A DNA stretch of 64,000 bases. Origin: Ontholestes murinus. Its lineage: Eukaryota; Arthropoda; Insecta; Coleoptera; Staphylinidae. This document shows, one piece after another, positions 32,803 to 43,440 of this stretch. The position numbers and the translations under genes were made by a program. Position 1 is the first letter of the stretch. The number at the start of each line of letters is the position of its first letter. The notes under the pieces are model-generated. The model did no database searches and was not told the DNA's origin. It saw nothing but the letters and a program-made list of their open reading frames with translations. The stretch lies in NCBI GenBank assembly GCA_963969525.1, contig OZ018393.1:44192887-44256886 (forward strand). Direction: 5' to 3'.

Positions 32803-33590
32803 CTAAAAGATATTCCACAAAAGGGTCTGGTAGCACAAGCAAGCAGAGCTTCCGAATGTAACCTTGACTACTAAAAAATTATGTAGCTCAGGTTGAGTCC
32901 ATATGAGTGGTTTGTTATGTGAAGTTGATGCAACACTCGAACATAATTTGATGAAATGGTGATACACATTGATCATGCCAAGGAAACGTTGTAACGCTTT
33001 TAAGTTAGTGGGCTGCGGACAAGATTGCAACAGCCCTGCACTGCAGAGATTTTATTTCGTCACTGATGCTGTGACCCAAAAACTAATTATTGTTTTGTCG
33101 AAGACGCATTTGTCTTCGTTAATTTTAATTCCAAACGATGTCAACCGCCCAAAAAGGTAAAGGGCACGTTCGCTATCATCTTTGCTGAAGACGAGATATC
33201 CGCAAAACAAAATGGTAATCCACGCAGTACTCATACACATCATCCTGGTGTATTCATAGATAAACTTCAGAATTAATTATAATTTGAACAAATTGATTTT
33301 GAAAAATAGCTTGCAACCACAACAGTTACAGGCAAATCGGGCAAAAGCAGCAAAGACGACTTCTGTTTAAACCACAGTAGTCACCACAGAGACACAATGA
33401 ACTATCTGGTTTCGTAATCAGGTGAAACGGCATTACCCAGGGGCTAGCTGAAATTTGAATGAAACCAATTTTCTTACTGCTTGGAATTTTTGCGGTAGCA
33501 ATTTTCCCGGGGTTGGCAAAAACAGGAGAACCGGTGGTGTTGATGTAATGTTCAGCATCTTGTTTGACTTGGTCTGGGATATTGCTAAAT
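32803..33590 (-). pseudogene. Gypsy reverse transcriptase (broken)
   Basis: From right to left: IGFIQISASPWVMPFHLITK and LCGDYCGLN (about 33390-33500, the WRxCGDYRxLN block), a degraded active-site region, then LFGRLTSFGIKINEDKCVF (33052-33243) and CPQPTNLKALQRFLGMINVYHHFI with KPLIWTQ (32803-33030), the thumb/connection region. These match Gypsy RTs block by block. Several frames are needed. Confidence 0.75.
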
Positions 33591-33948
33591 AAAAAATTGC
33601 TTTAGTAATCTTGAATAAGTTGAATTAAGTGTTGACAAAGCATTTAGTTCTTTTGGGCCAATTGCATTCATTTTTAACTGGTTGTGGGCAATATCAACAA
33701 CGATGGTAAAATGTCAAAGGAAGTTGGTGTCCACAATTGAATGCTTAACTTGTAAAAGCACAAAGTTTCATGTAAAATTCACGTCCAGGTCATTTACTGT
33801 TGTTATGAAGAATTTTGAACGGCGGTGATTATTAACGTATAGTTAATAGTTAGTACCACCAAAAATATAACTTTGGCACCCATGTTAACTAAGAATTTAG
33901 TCCCAGAATGTATGTCATGTACAAAATACATGAAGCCTGTACAATATA

Positions 33949-34933
33949 ACACATCACTCAATAAGTCTCCGGTCTAACTAAGAAAAACCAATAATTTTTT
34001 GGAAATTTCAATTTATTCATCAACCATCTTCTTCAAGAGTAATACATTCATTCCAGCCCTCCTTTAACTTTTCGATGCCCTTTGATTTGTCTTTTCGTAC
34101 AATATAAGCCTTAGTTTCGGCAATCACTTCTTCATTTGAGCAAAATTTCTTTCCCTTGTACATCTTTTTCATGTCTGCAAAAGTCACTAGTCGCTGGTGG
34201 TCAAATCTAAAGAGTACTGTGGGTGAAAATCAATTCAAAGCGTAATTCATCAAATTTAACTATTGTTTTTAATGACTTGTGATACGGGGCATTGTCTTGT
34301 TGGAACACCACTTTTTTCTTTTGCATGTGGGGCCGTATTTTCGTGATTTTATGAACAAAATTCCTTACGCGTCCCAAAATACCGAAGCTAGAACCTTGCC
34401 AGCCGACCGAGTTTTTGATAATTTTGGACTACTTTTAAGGCTGTTGTCTGCACAGCTGACGATCTTTTTGATTTAGGTGAGTAGTGCAATTAATATTTTT
34501 TATGTTGCTTCAACAGCTCCAAACAGCGCTCTCAATCATCAAGGCTTTTCTGGACATTTTTTATGTTTTCCAAAACAACGTTCAGCACTGATGATGGTTG
34601 TACGATCGCAATTAAATTCAGCATACCAGTTAATAATAGTTGATTTTCCTGGTGTAGAGTCCCCATAATACTTATCAAGCCATTGCTTGACTTTAGCAGT
34701 ATTTTTCCCCATCAAAAAACAATGCTTAATCAACACACGGAATTCCATTATATCCATATTCTTGAAAATTACAAAACCGTCACTTAAATGATGGTAACTT
34801 CTAAATTAACGGTCAGAATCCCATGACATTTTAACACGTACGGTTTGAAGATTAGTACTACTCGGAAATCACATAGATCTGTAAACAATATTGCCATATA
34901 TGTGTCAGACCAGGAACTTATTGAGTGACGTGT
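33949..34933 (-). mobile_element. Mariner element with internal deletion, inside Gypsy copy 1
   Basis: The terminal inverted repeats are ACACATCACTCAATAAG at the left and its near-exact complement at the right (ACACGTCACTCAATAAG on the other strand), continuing with CTCCGGTCTAAC versus TTCCTGGTCTGAC. TA dinucleotides flank both sides (33947-33948 and 34934-34935). The length of 985 bp is short of the usual ~1.3 kb because part of the transposase gene is missing. Confidence 0.85.
34020..34757 (-). pseudogene. Mariner transposase, deleted and frameshifted
   Basis: The N-terminus (34539-34757) reads FRVLIKHCFLMGKNTAKVKQ and STPGKSTIINWYAEF, the mariner helix-turn-helix. After a deletion, SAGKVLASVFWDA (about 34370-34405), KKKVVFQQDNAPYHKSLKT (about 34255-34310, second catalytic Asp present) and FCSNEEVIAETKAYIVRKDKS up to the C-terminal ITLEEDG follow. 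The block with the first catalytic Asp (TGDE/TMDE) is gone, so no active enzyme is possible. Confidence 0.75.
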
Positions 34934-34985
34934 TATTTATCCAAGCGATGTCTGCAAGTATCAGTAAATGGACATTTTTCAACTA

Positions 34986-35325
34986 AATTTGTTGCTTATT
35001 CGGATGTACCCTAAGGGACAAACCTGGGACCATTACTTTTCCTTCTCTTTGTTAATGAACTAAGTACCTCTTTATATCATCACCATTCGCTGGCGATCTC
35101 AAAATATACTCACTGATTCTCTACAGATTGCACTTAAGACTGGTATTCACTGTAATGTGGGGTCTGTTTTTTGCTTGCATATACATGATAATCATAGTTC
35201 TTTAGTTTGCGTACTTAGTTTTAGTTTTTAATAATCATACTGTTTTATATTCTTCACTGTATGTTACTCTATGATGCTTTAAATGTTGTGTAATAAAGAT
35301 TATTTTTATTATTAAAGTTGATAGT
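34986..35325 (+). mobile_element. LINE 3' fragment (RT motif B then 3' tail)
   Basis: About 35000-35075 reads DVP, a stop, then GTNLGPLLFLLFVNELS, the GVPQGSxLGPLLFxxFINDL block. The end at 35290-35325 is AATAAAGATTATTTTTATTATT, a LINE-style tail. The RT active site and C-terminus are missing between them, so this is both truncated and internally deleted. Confidence 0.5.
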
Positions 35326-35329
35326 ATTA

Positions 35330-35880
35330 AGGTATTTTTTGAAAGAAAACAAACGTATGGTTGTTGAATTCTTCTTTATGATTAGTTGTTCGAAATTTAA
35401 TAAACTTAGAAAATGAATTGTTTAATTTGGACTAATATCAATAGTGATATATAATCAAACTATTGGTAGATGACTGTAGCAATTAATATCTTTCTCATTC
35501 TATCATACAAGGAAGACCGGGAAAGATCGGGATAAAATGAAATGATAGACGGAATGTTTGCTGATTCCTCCAATATGGAGCGATAAGCCACAGCAGGCTC
35601 TCCGACTATATCACATTATACCATATAAAATATGTAAAAAATATTGAATATATTATCTTGAAAATAATATTTCATTTTTGATTATTATTCAGATTCTTTA
35701 GGGATAATAATAATTATAAATAGAACGTTAGAAGAAACGATTTCTTAATTAAAGAATTAGTTTACAATACACGATATCCCTAATGTTATAACCAACAAAA
35801 TGCTATAAAAACCTTACTTCTTTCAAAACCATCAAATAACACGGCAGAAGGAACATGTGTTTGATAGTAAAACACTACTA
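35330..35880. other. Spacer, no gene seen
   Basis: No coding frame recognised. A short GC-richer patch at 35500-35630 has no identifiable family. Confidence 0.4.
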
Positions 35881-35884
35881 CTAA

Positions 35885-36105
35885 TAAATGATTAGTTATG
35901 AATATACGAGGGCTATAAATGCTATTTTGGGATAGGACAGCAGTACGCTCGGACAATAAATAATTAATTGACATATTGTGATAGGTCATAAGTATGCTAA
36001 AGTAATAAATAATACATTGGGATAAGTCAAAAGTACGTTAATGCAATAAGTAATATGTGGCGGATGCCATACATTATATAATATGAAAATTTTATTTTTA
36101 TTATC
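35885..36105 (-). repeat. Terminal region of Gypsy copy 2 with ~40-bp tandem units
   Basis: Three diverged units follow each other: GATAGGACAGCAGTACGCTC... , GATAGGTCATAAGTATGCTA... and GATAAGTCAAAAGTACGTTA..., each ending in CAATAAATAAT-like words. The block ends in ATTATATAATATGAAAATTT exactly like the region at 31060-31260. Confidence 0.5.
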
Positions 36106-36109
36106 ATCC

Positions 36110-37400
36110 CTCAGTCTCTACAGGGACGCAATGAACCATATGGTTTTGTTACAATGTGAAATGGCATTACCCCGGGGCACTAAGAAATCGATTTTCTTAG
36201 TGCTTGGAATTTTTGCGGTGTAACTTTCACGAGTTTGGCAAGAACATGTGAATTGTGGTGTTGATGTAATGTTAAGCATTATATATGATGACTGGATCTG
36301 AGAAATTAAAAGGGGATGAATATTAAACCAGAAAATTGCTATAGTAATCTTAAACCAACTGAATTTAGTGTTGACAAAGAATTTAGTTCTGCTGGGCTGA
36401 GTGCATTAATTATTATCCGGTTATGTGCCATATCAACAACGCTATTAAAATATGTAAGGAAGTCGGCGACCAGAATTGAATGTTTAACTTGTGATATAAA
36501 GTTCACTGTCAATTTTGGGTGACCCAAAGTGGGTATAAAATTACCATACGGTTGTTACCTAGAACGCGGGTGTTAGTATTAACGAAAAGTTGATTTATCG
36601 CCAAAAAAGCTAACTTAGACACCTGTGTCAACTAAGGAATTTGTCCTTAAAATGATGTGGGGTACAAAATACAAGAGGCATGAGGCGTTCGCAGGAAAAT
36701 GTGCCGACATTAGGAATGCTGCTGCCTTATTCCCCACTTCAATGGAGGTTTACAATAATTCGCTCGTTTCGTATTCTTTTCCTAGTATAAGCAATGTTAT
36801 TTTTCATTGAAACAACCACGGTTGTTTGAATTTGAAGAGCTTCAAACTTTCGCCTGACATGAGTAGGTTTTAGATTAGTTGCACTACCTGCTATGTCAGA
36901 ATAGTTATTTGCTGTAGCTTCATTATGTTGTAGTCTGTGTTTAATAAAGCAGCTGATATTGCCTTAGTGGAGGTGGTCATCACGCAGATTGAGTGTGTAT
37001 TAGATGTTTCCAGTATCTGATTTGCCATATCGGCTTAATTTCTAAGATTTTTTGTATTGGCTGAAATTAAAAAAATACAAAATACAACGGCTTAGGAAGA
37101 TTTTTCGTAATACATAGATTATCATCGATCACATCCCCTATTAGTTGATGCAGCTTGCATAATTGTGAAGGTGTCTGGTCACCAAACGTCTCTCTTGACA
37201 GCAGCTGTGTTGCACTTGTTTCTTTTCAGATATAAACGTGCGTTTCATGATTACTGCTTTTATTGTCTTATATGGTAATATCTTAGGGAGATTGATAAAC
37301 AAATTTCGCACATCCATTGCTACATTGGATGGAAAAGCCGCGACCACATCGTGAAACTTGCACAACAAATTTGTTACATGGGCATTTCAAAATATTGACT
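36110..37400 (-). mobile_element. Gypsy-like copy 2 with internal deletion (gag, PR, start of RT)
   Basis: 36110-36290 is the same RT start as 33380-33570 of copy 1 (shared GAATGGCATTACCC-like and TTGGAATTTTTGCGGT words). 36597-36720 reads SLVDTGV with the protease DTG at 36621-36629 intact. 37141-37368 is gag-like: FHDVVAAFPSNVAMDVRNLF and LPYKTIKAVIMKRT. Most of RT, RNase H and integrase are absent between the terminal region and the RT start. Confidence 0.65.
37141..37368 (-). pseudogene. Gypsy gag fragment
   Basis: The 75-codon frame fits the capsid region of insect Gypsy gags: a VVAALP-like VVAAFP, VRNLFINLPKILPYKTIKAVIMKR (VRDLIxxPPxxxPYexLKxxLIxR) and RLVTRHLHNYASCI. It ends in a stop where gag should continue. 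It would form the particle shell in a working element. Confidence 0.55.
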
Positions 37401-37439
37401 TAATTTCTAAGAACTTATTAGTTGGTAAAAGAGTATTAA

Positions 37440-37800
37440 GATAAAGGGGGAACGTAAATGAACGAGAAAATAGAGTTGAGTAACCTTGAAGCAACGAGAC
37501 TGTTGTGGCTGTGAGCGTCAGGATTGGTGGTAAGGCGGACAGGTGGATGGACAAAATTCAGTAAAAGTATTGGAAGGAACCTTTTTTGAGTTCTTCTAGC
37601 TGGCTTGCTGGATGATGCCTAGAACTGTGGCGAAACTGGGGTCCCTGTCAGCGTGACCATCCTAGCGGGGCTAGAAATGCGTCGGGGTGATATGTGATTT
37701 CACGGCGGGACTTCTCCGTGATTTGGGGGCACCTCCTGAGAAAACTTCAGCCCTCCCCGAGCTGAAAGCATCTTCAGAGTTTTACTTTGGAGTATTGTAT
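37440..37800 (-). other. GC-richer block upstream of Gypsy copy 2 gag
   Basis: It sits on the 5' side (minus-strand sense) of gag and is clearly less AT-rich than its surroundings, for example CCTAGCGGGGCTAGAAATGC. Position suggests 5' UTR/LTR sequence of copy 2, but I cannot identify a primer-binding site or LTR ends. Confidence 0.3.
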
Positions 37801-37935
37801 TTAACTCTCGGGGTAAACCGTCAATCAAGATATTACCATAACACCTTACCATAAATTCATTAAAATATCATTTTATATTAATTTATTAAGTCTTAATAAT
37901 TAATTGTGTTGTTTGAGCACGTGAAAATTTTGATA

Positions 37936-38075
37936 TGAGTAAAACACAGTTTGGCACTTTTTTTCACTTATCTTATTAAACTAGTTTGCTATTAATAATG
38001 GTTACATTGTAACCGAAATGTACACTTAGCATTTAACAAAATAAGTGAAAAAAGTGCCAAACTGTGTTTTACTCA
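37936..38075. repeat. 140-bp fold-back element, ~35-bp arms
   Basis: TGAGTAAAACACAGTTTGGC and the following ACTTTTTTTCACTTAT pair with the complement at 38041-38075 with a single T-run length difference. AAGTCTTAATA occurs at 37888-37898 and again at 38075-38085. The compact, non-coding hairpin form is that of a fold-back MITE. Confidence 0.7.
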
Positions 38076-38089
38076 AGTCTTAATAAAAT

Positions 38090-40370
38090 TGCTACATGTA
38101 AGCCCATTTCCCTTATTTGATGTTTATAATAATCCAATGCAAAAAAATAAGTTAATTAACGTAAGGCATTTTTCATACGTTACAGTAACATGGATCCGAT
38201 AAAAAACATCACTTAGTTTCATAAGATAAATTACACTGCAGACAAAGATGTGCGCAATACAATAGGATACTCGGTTAATGTCTATAGAAAATATTGCAAG
38301 ATATAACACAAAGCTGTGATTGTGTGGAAATAAAATCCGAGAGAAAAATGAAAGATTACTTTTATTTTTGCGTCCTTCTTTTGTAGTTATTTTTGTCGTA
38401 GTTTACCGATGTTTATAAGGACACATACTTATCACAGTATGAATTTCTTAAATATTAGGCTGAAAATTATAACTCAAGTTTTAGAACATTATACTTGCAA
38501 ACTTGTGACACCTTTAGATTAAACATTGTTCTAATTGCTCTGAATTATATATGATATATGCGGGGTTGTTTGTCCTAGATAGCGGTGTTAATTGTAAATT
38601 GCGTGAGAACGTACGTACGCATAATTTCAATATTGACATAATATTTTACGCTAAAGCTTAATCAGATTTTATATGCAAACATAATGAATATAGTAAGTTT
38701 TTTTTTTAATAATTAAAACCAAACTATAATTTAAATACATTTTATTAGAAATAGTTAGTCGGTATATTTTATGCTACTCTCTTGATGGAACGAAAATTTC
38801 AAATTGTAAAAAGTAATATAAATTGAATATGATAAGAGTATTACTACTCATAATTAGAAATAACAGGGTTAAAAATTATAATAATATAAGCTAGGAATAA
38901 TGATAATGAAGTCAGAAATTTCAATTATTTAATTGTTAAAGTAAAAAGAACACTTAAATTCTCAAAAACACTTTATTGTTGCATATTGAAATCAATTATA
39001 AGTTTGTTTAAAAGAAAGTGCTATTTTTACTTTAACTATTAAACATGTGAATATAAATTTTTAACGTATAACAGCCTCATTAGTTAATACATTAAACACA
39101 AATTTCAACTTAAAATTAGGTACAAATATTATTTTATAATACAAAGAGTAAATTTCATAAAACAACACTACCTTTAATATATTTATTACTATAAAAAAAA
39201 ACTTTAAAAAACAATTCAAATGGTAACAAAATCTTTAAAATTAGATTTGTTTGTGTTTTTATTTGTTCGATAGCCTTTGGATTATTTTAGGTAGTTATTA
39301 ATAATAATTTTAAATTATATCATAGAAATACGCTGATAAGGTTAGAACCTACTATAAAATATACTATTACAGCAATTTTAATTTTCTAGTTTATCGTGAT
39401 TTACAATATTATCGATTTACCTTTTAATTAAATGGTTTCAAGTGTATATGTAGATTAGATCTCGAACTAACTCAGTCACATTTAAAATCAATTTGCTTGA
39501 TTAAACGAGGACTAGAGAAGTTATTCCGTATATACATTAATACTATTTGAAGTCTCGCTGAGAGTTATACGTATGACTACTAAAATCTTACAGGCACGTA
39601 CAGCTTATATTTTGTGTTTTCCATTCTTGAGATTGTATTAGTAATATTGTATATATTAATAATTCATGTTTCATATTCAAATATGATTTAATAACATAAT
39701 TAGAGCTCTAAAATATAATAAAATCAAGTAGGTTACGACGAATTGTAATCTGGGTCGATGAACTCCCAAAGTTCTTAATTTAAGATTATAGCTTATGTTC
39801 CTAAAATAAACTGGCAAATTTTTACCCAAAGTATCAAGCTTTTATGTGATCCTAGTTCTTAATAATATCGTATATATTTAATGTTTTTAGCTAGAAAAAT
39901 GAAAACTGGTATTATATAAAGCTTTTTGTATTTATTTGTGTACGGTAAATTATTAATAATAATTATAACATGGAGTTAAATGAATTAAAGGCCCCATATA
40001 ATTAATCCTTACTGCAACCTCGGCTAAAAAATTACATGATTCGTTAACAGTTTAATATGTTTTACTTTATTTTAGACGTTTCACGTAAACATAATTTGTA
40101 ATAGTATTGTCTAAACAATTTCTACCTCGTGCATTCAGTTTACTGTGCTAGATAGTCCATATGATTCAAATAAATCACTTACTACACTTGCCCTTTTATC
40201 ACTACTATTAAATAAAATAAATGCAACCCCTATAATGAGGTGTTTAGATATGTGTCAACATTTTTGCATGACTGCTAAAAAAATATCTATCACTCTGTCT
40301 GGGGATTTACACACAGATATTAAAATTACATTATATATCCGTAGAAATTGAATAGTTATTTTTTTACAGT
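38090..40370. other. AT-rich intergenic DNA, no gene seen
   Basis: More than 2 kb without a believable coding frame, RNA gene or long repeat. Confidence 0.5.
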
Positions 40371-40375
40371 CAGGT

Positions 40376-41030
40376 AATAATAATAATAATCCACAACACT
40401 GGGATGTGTTCAAGGTAGTCATCTATTTTAACAAATATTTCATTAAAATGGCAGAAAAGATAATTACGACCTTGAATAATATTAACTCAACTGTAATAAA
40501 TATTCCATTCAATGAGCAAACAATTTTTCTGCATCCTGTTACTATTCCTGAAATAATTGCAATGATCAATAAAAAAAGCTCCGGAAATGATGATATACCA
40601 ATTTTTATTATAAAAAGAAGTATTATATACATCGCTGCTCCGTTATGTGAAATTATTAACGCTACATTAGAAACAGCCGTTTATTCCAGTGATTTTAAAC
40701 TTGCAAAAATAATCCCCATACATAAAAAGGCGATTTCAACGAACTAGGAAACTACCGTCCATTGAGTTAGTTACCTGTATTTTCTAAAATATTTTAATGT
40801 GTTATATATTCTCGTTTGATAAAGTTTTTCGTTAAATTTAAGCAAAAAAAGAGAGTATCGAAACCTGAATATTGTTAGCACTTGCAGATCTCTAAGTTGT
40901 TTGTGGCATGTTTTAGATCTGTCAAGTGTATTTCACTGCATTGATAATTCAAAATTTCTAGCAAAACTTATCAGTAGGGCATTAGAGAATAATATAATTT
41001 AAAAAGATCTTAACTAACAAGATACACTAT
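40376..41030 (+). mobile_element. LINE relic, linker to RT motif A
   Basis: It starts right after an (AAT)n block at about 40376-40391. 40406-40747 reads YFNKYFIKMAEKII, KKSSGNDDIPIFIIKRSI and DFKLAKIIPIHKKA, the KxSGxDxIP and PIHKKG blocks. After stops, 40905-40985 reads VLDLSSVFHCIDNSKFL, a degraded motif A (DLSKAFDCIDH) in which the catalytic Asp position is damaged. Motif B and YADD are absent. Confidence 0.65.
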
Positions 41031-41449
41031 AAAACTATGTATTCAAAAAGAAATTATCTAAATTATATCATTTTCTGATGTTCTTGCAGTCGCATTTTCT
41101 GACCGCAAGTGCTTAAAAATCCAAAAAAAATTATTTTACGCACCACAATGTGTATTGAAATAAATTTAAATTAATAAAATACGGATGTTTTATGAGCTTT
41201 ACTTTATTATGTAGAGACACTGCTATAAACTTTTCATCACACCGTGGCTTCATAAAGCAAATAATTAATGATTTTTACGAATTATAATTGAGACTTATTT
41301 ATTAACCATGCATATAGTGTTACAGTAAAACTGACTACAGATTTAGTAGTGGTGATTTATTAACATCAGTTTGTTCATTTAATAACACACGGCTTTTGTT
41401 AAATTTATTAATTTCTAGCTGTTCCAGTAGATATATATTTCTCCCCTTG

Positions 41450-41815
41450 TGATACGTGTGTAAAATTTTAAAATTATATTCTTTATTTTATTTGTATGTT
41501 AGACGTTGTTTTCTCCTGAGTGAAAACTTTCCTTTGTTCTCGTATTCCTTCTTCAAAGCTTCGGCCTGTTTGCCCAACATATATTTCTGGGCAATCGCCA
41601 TATTCTAACAAGTAGACGCCAGATTTTTCATATTTGCCGATGTGTCTTTCTCATTATTGATCAAAATATGGATTGTATTATTTGTCTTGAATGAACTGTT
41701 AATATTAATAGATTTTAATTCTTTATTCATTGCAATCAAAGTAGAACCAATGTATGTATCATCTCCCTGCTGATTTTCCTCCACGTATTTTATCGAATAA
41801 CTCAATAAAATCATT
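41450..41815 (-). pseudogene. Penelope-like element, GIY-YIG endonuclease (broken)
   Basis: The minus strand reads FKTNNTIHILINNEKDTSAN (41605-41814) and then, with a frameshift, YEKSGVYLLEYGDCPEIYVG and QTGRSFEEGIRE (about 41515-41630). This is the GIY-YIG nuclease signature: GVY...YVGQTGRS...R. In Penelope-like retroelements this domain follows the RT and cuts the target. The usual Arg-Ile/Glu-His end is altered (IREQ). Confidence 0.7.
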
Positions 41816-41823
41816 TGTATTTG

Positions 41824-41908
41824 TATTATCTACGAGTATAAACGTAATCAAGCTCCTGCAGCTTATGTATTAGAACACCAATTTTAAAGAGAAGTATTGG
41901 TGTGATAA
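41824..41908. repeat. Direct repeat, copy 1 of 2 (~80 bp)
   Basis: TATTATCTACGAGTATAAAC and the following TAATCAAGCTC...TTAGAACACCAATTTTAAAG recur with point differences at 42818-42900 in the same orientation. Copy 1 abuts the GIY-YIG relic. Confidence 0.6.
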
Positions 41909-42817
41909 TTTTGATACTAATTGCATTCTGTCAATAGCTTTTGCTCACATTATATTCAACTACTGATGCTGATTCTTTCTAAAGATGAAGCATTTTTTTC
42001 AAGAAATATACTAAGGAATATTTATGAAACAAACATGTGTGGACGGAACAAAACCACCTGAGATACTTGAAGATCGTTTTCAATATGAATTCTCCTTGAA
42101 AGTTCGGGTTGGATTTATGGATAACTGGTTAATTAGTGTGGCATTTCTACTAGACGACAATAAATGTAATGTAGGTTATGGACTATGAAATATCAACGCA
42201 TTTCAGTGTGGCTTCTAATTACTTTTTAAGAATAAAATGCGTAGATCACTAGATTATTCAAGGTGGACTTCAATCGTAGCCTGTTTGATCCCATCTAAAG
42301 TCATCAGTCCACCTACACCAATAAATAATGTTGACTTGCGAAATTGGAATAAGAAATAATGCTGGAGTTTTTGAAAAAGTTTTGAAAAGGTTGAATTATT
42401 GCATCTTAGCTTGAGGTGGTCATATTCAATAGTTGATTGATATTTCTAGATTAGGTAACTTTACATAGAATGTTCTGTATTAAAATTTTGTTATTGCTGA
42501 AAGTTGAAAATTTCGTTCGCGGTATATCTTTAAAAGAATTCAGGGTTTCAAAATTCAACAAAAGACGAAATATTCTTAGAATAGCCCAGAAAATAAACCT
42601 TTGAAATTTTGCTGTATATTAAATCAAACAGTTGTGTGGTTATTTTATCACAAACAATTGCTTAATTTCCAGATTATTTCATTTTAAATATTTAAAAATA
42701 ATATGTTGAAGATATACTATCAATGATATCAAAAAAATAATTTTCACATATTTATATCTTATATATAATTGGCTTTTGTGCTCTTAAATAAATTAAATCA
42801 TTTGAATGAACCTTCGA
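41909..42817. other. Spacer between direct repeats, no gene seen
   Basis: AT-rich, no recognisable coding frame. It may hold eroded Penelope RT sequence, but I cannot read any motif. Confidence 0.35.
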
Positions 42818-42900
42818 GTATTATCTACGAGTATAAAAGTGATTAAGCTCTTGCAAGTTATTTATTAGAATACCAATTTTAAAGAAAAATGTTGGTCTAA
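42818..42900. repeat. Direct repeat, copy 2 of 2
   Basis: Same sequence as 41824-41908 with scattered changes (for example AAAAGTGATTAAGCTC for AAACGTAATCAAGCTC). The pair spans about 1.08 kb. Confidence 0.6.
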
Positions 42901-43440
42901 ATAATTAGAGGTTAATTAAACTCTTGGTTTTGTTTCACAATTGTAAACTTCTAATTAATATAAACATGTTCTAGCACGGGTTAAGTGAGAATTTAATTCA
43001 TTGTATTGGTCTGATAAGCATGTTTATTAAGATAACTACTCAAAATGATCGATAAATAATGATTTAAATAATATACATGCCAAAACTATATCTAACTGCT
43101 GCTTTTATAAAGGCTCTCGCTTCTTTCGAAATTTCCTTATCTATGAGAATTTCAATTATTTTATTTTGTAAATTATTTTAACGTACTTTATTGGCATATT
43201 TTATGTATTTACTTCAATATTCTTAATAATGGCTTGTTTACCCTTTCATTATTTACTTCTTCAACATACACTGTCGTTCTGTAGTTTTTGATATTGCATC
43301 ACTTGACTGAGTTTAGTTAATGTATTAACTTTAGACTGTTGATCTATGGCTTTAATATTTTTATTGTTGGATTATTGGATCAAATTTCAGTAGATGTTGA
43401 TATATTTTTTAATTAACTATTTATAATTTAACTTTCTTGA
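42901..43440. other. AT-rich spacer, no gene seen
   Basis: No readable coding motif or repeat boundary. Confidence 0.4.

Larger units (their letters stand above)
31500..34985 (-). mobile_element. Gypsy-like LTR retrotransposon copy 1, decayed, carries a mariner
   Basis: On the minus strand, from right to left: end of gag and protease (about 33690-34980, interrupted by a mariner at 33949-34933), reverse transcriptase (32803-33590), then integrase (31500-32100). Domain order PR-RT-IN is that of Metaviridae/Gypsy. Stops and frameshifts occur throughout. Confidence 0.75.
33690..34985 (-). pseudogene. Gypsy protease and gag end, split by mariner
   Basis: Left of the mariner the text reads FVHDIHSGTKFLVNMGAKV; a functional pepsin-type retroviral protease would have DTGA where NMGA stands (33875-33886), so the catalytic Asp is lost. 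To the right of the mariner (34936-34985) a Cys-rich stretch (CPFTDTCRHRLDKYC) resembles the degraded gag zinc-knuckle region that is also found in copy 2. Confidence 0.55.
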
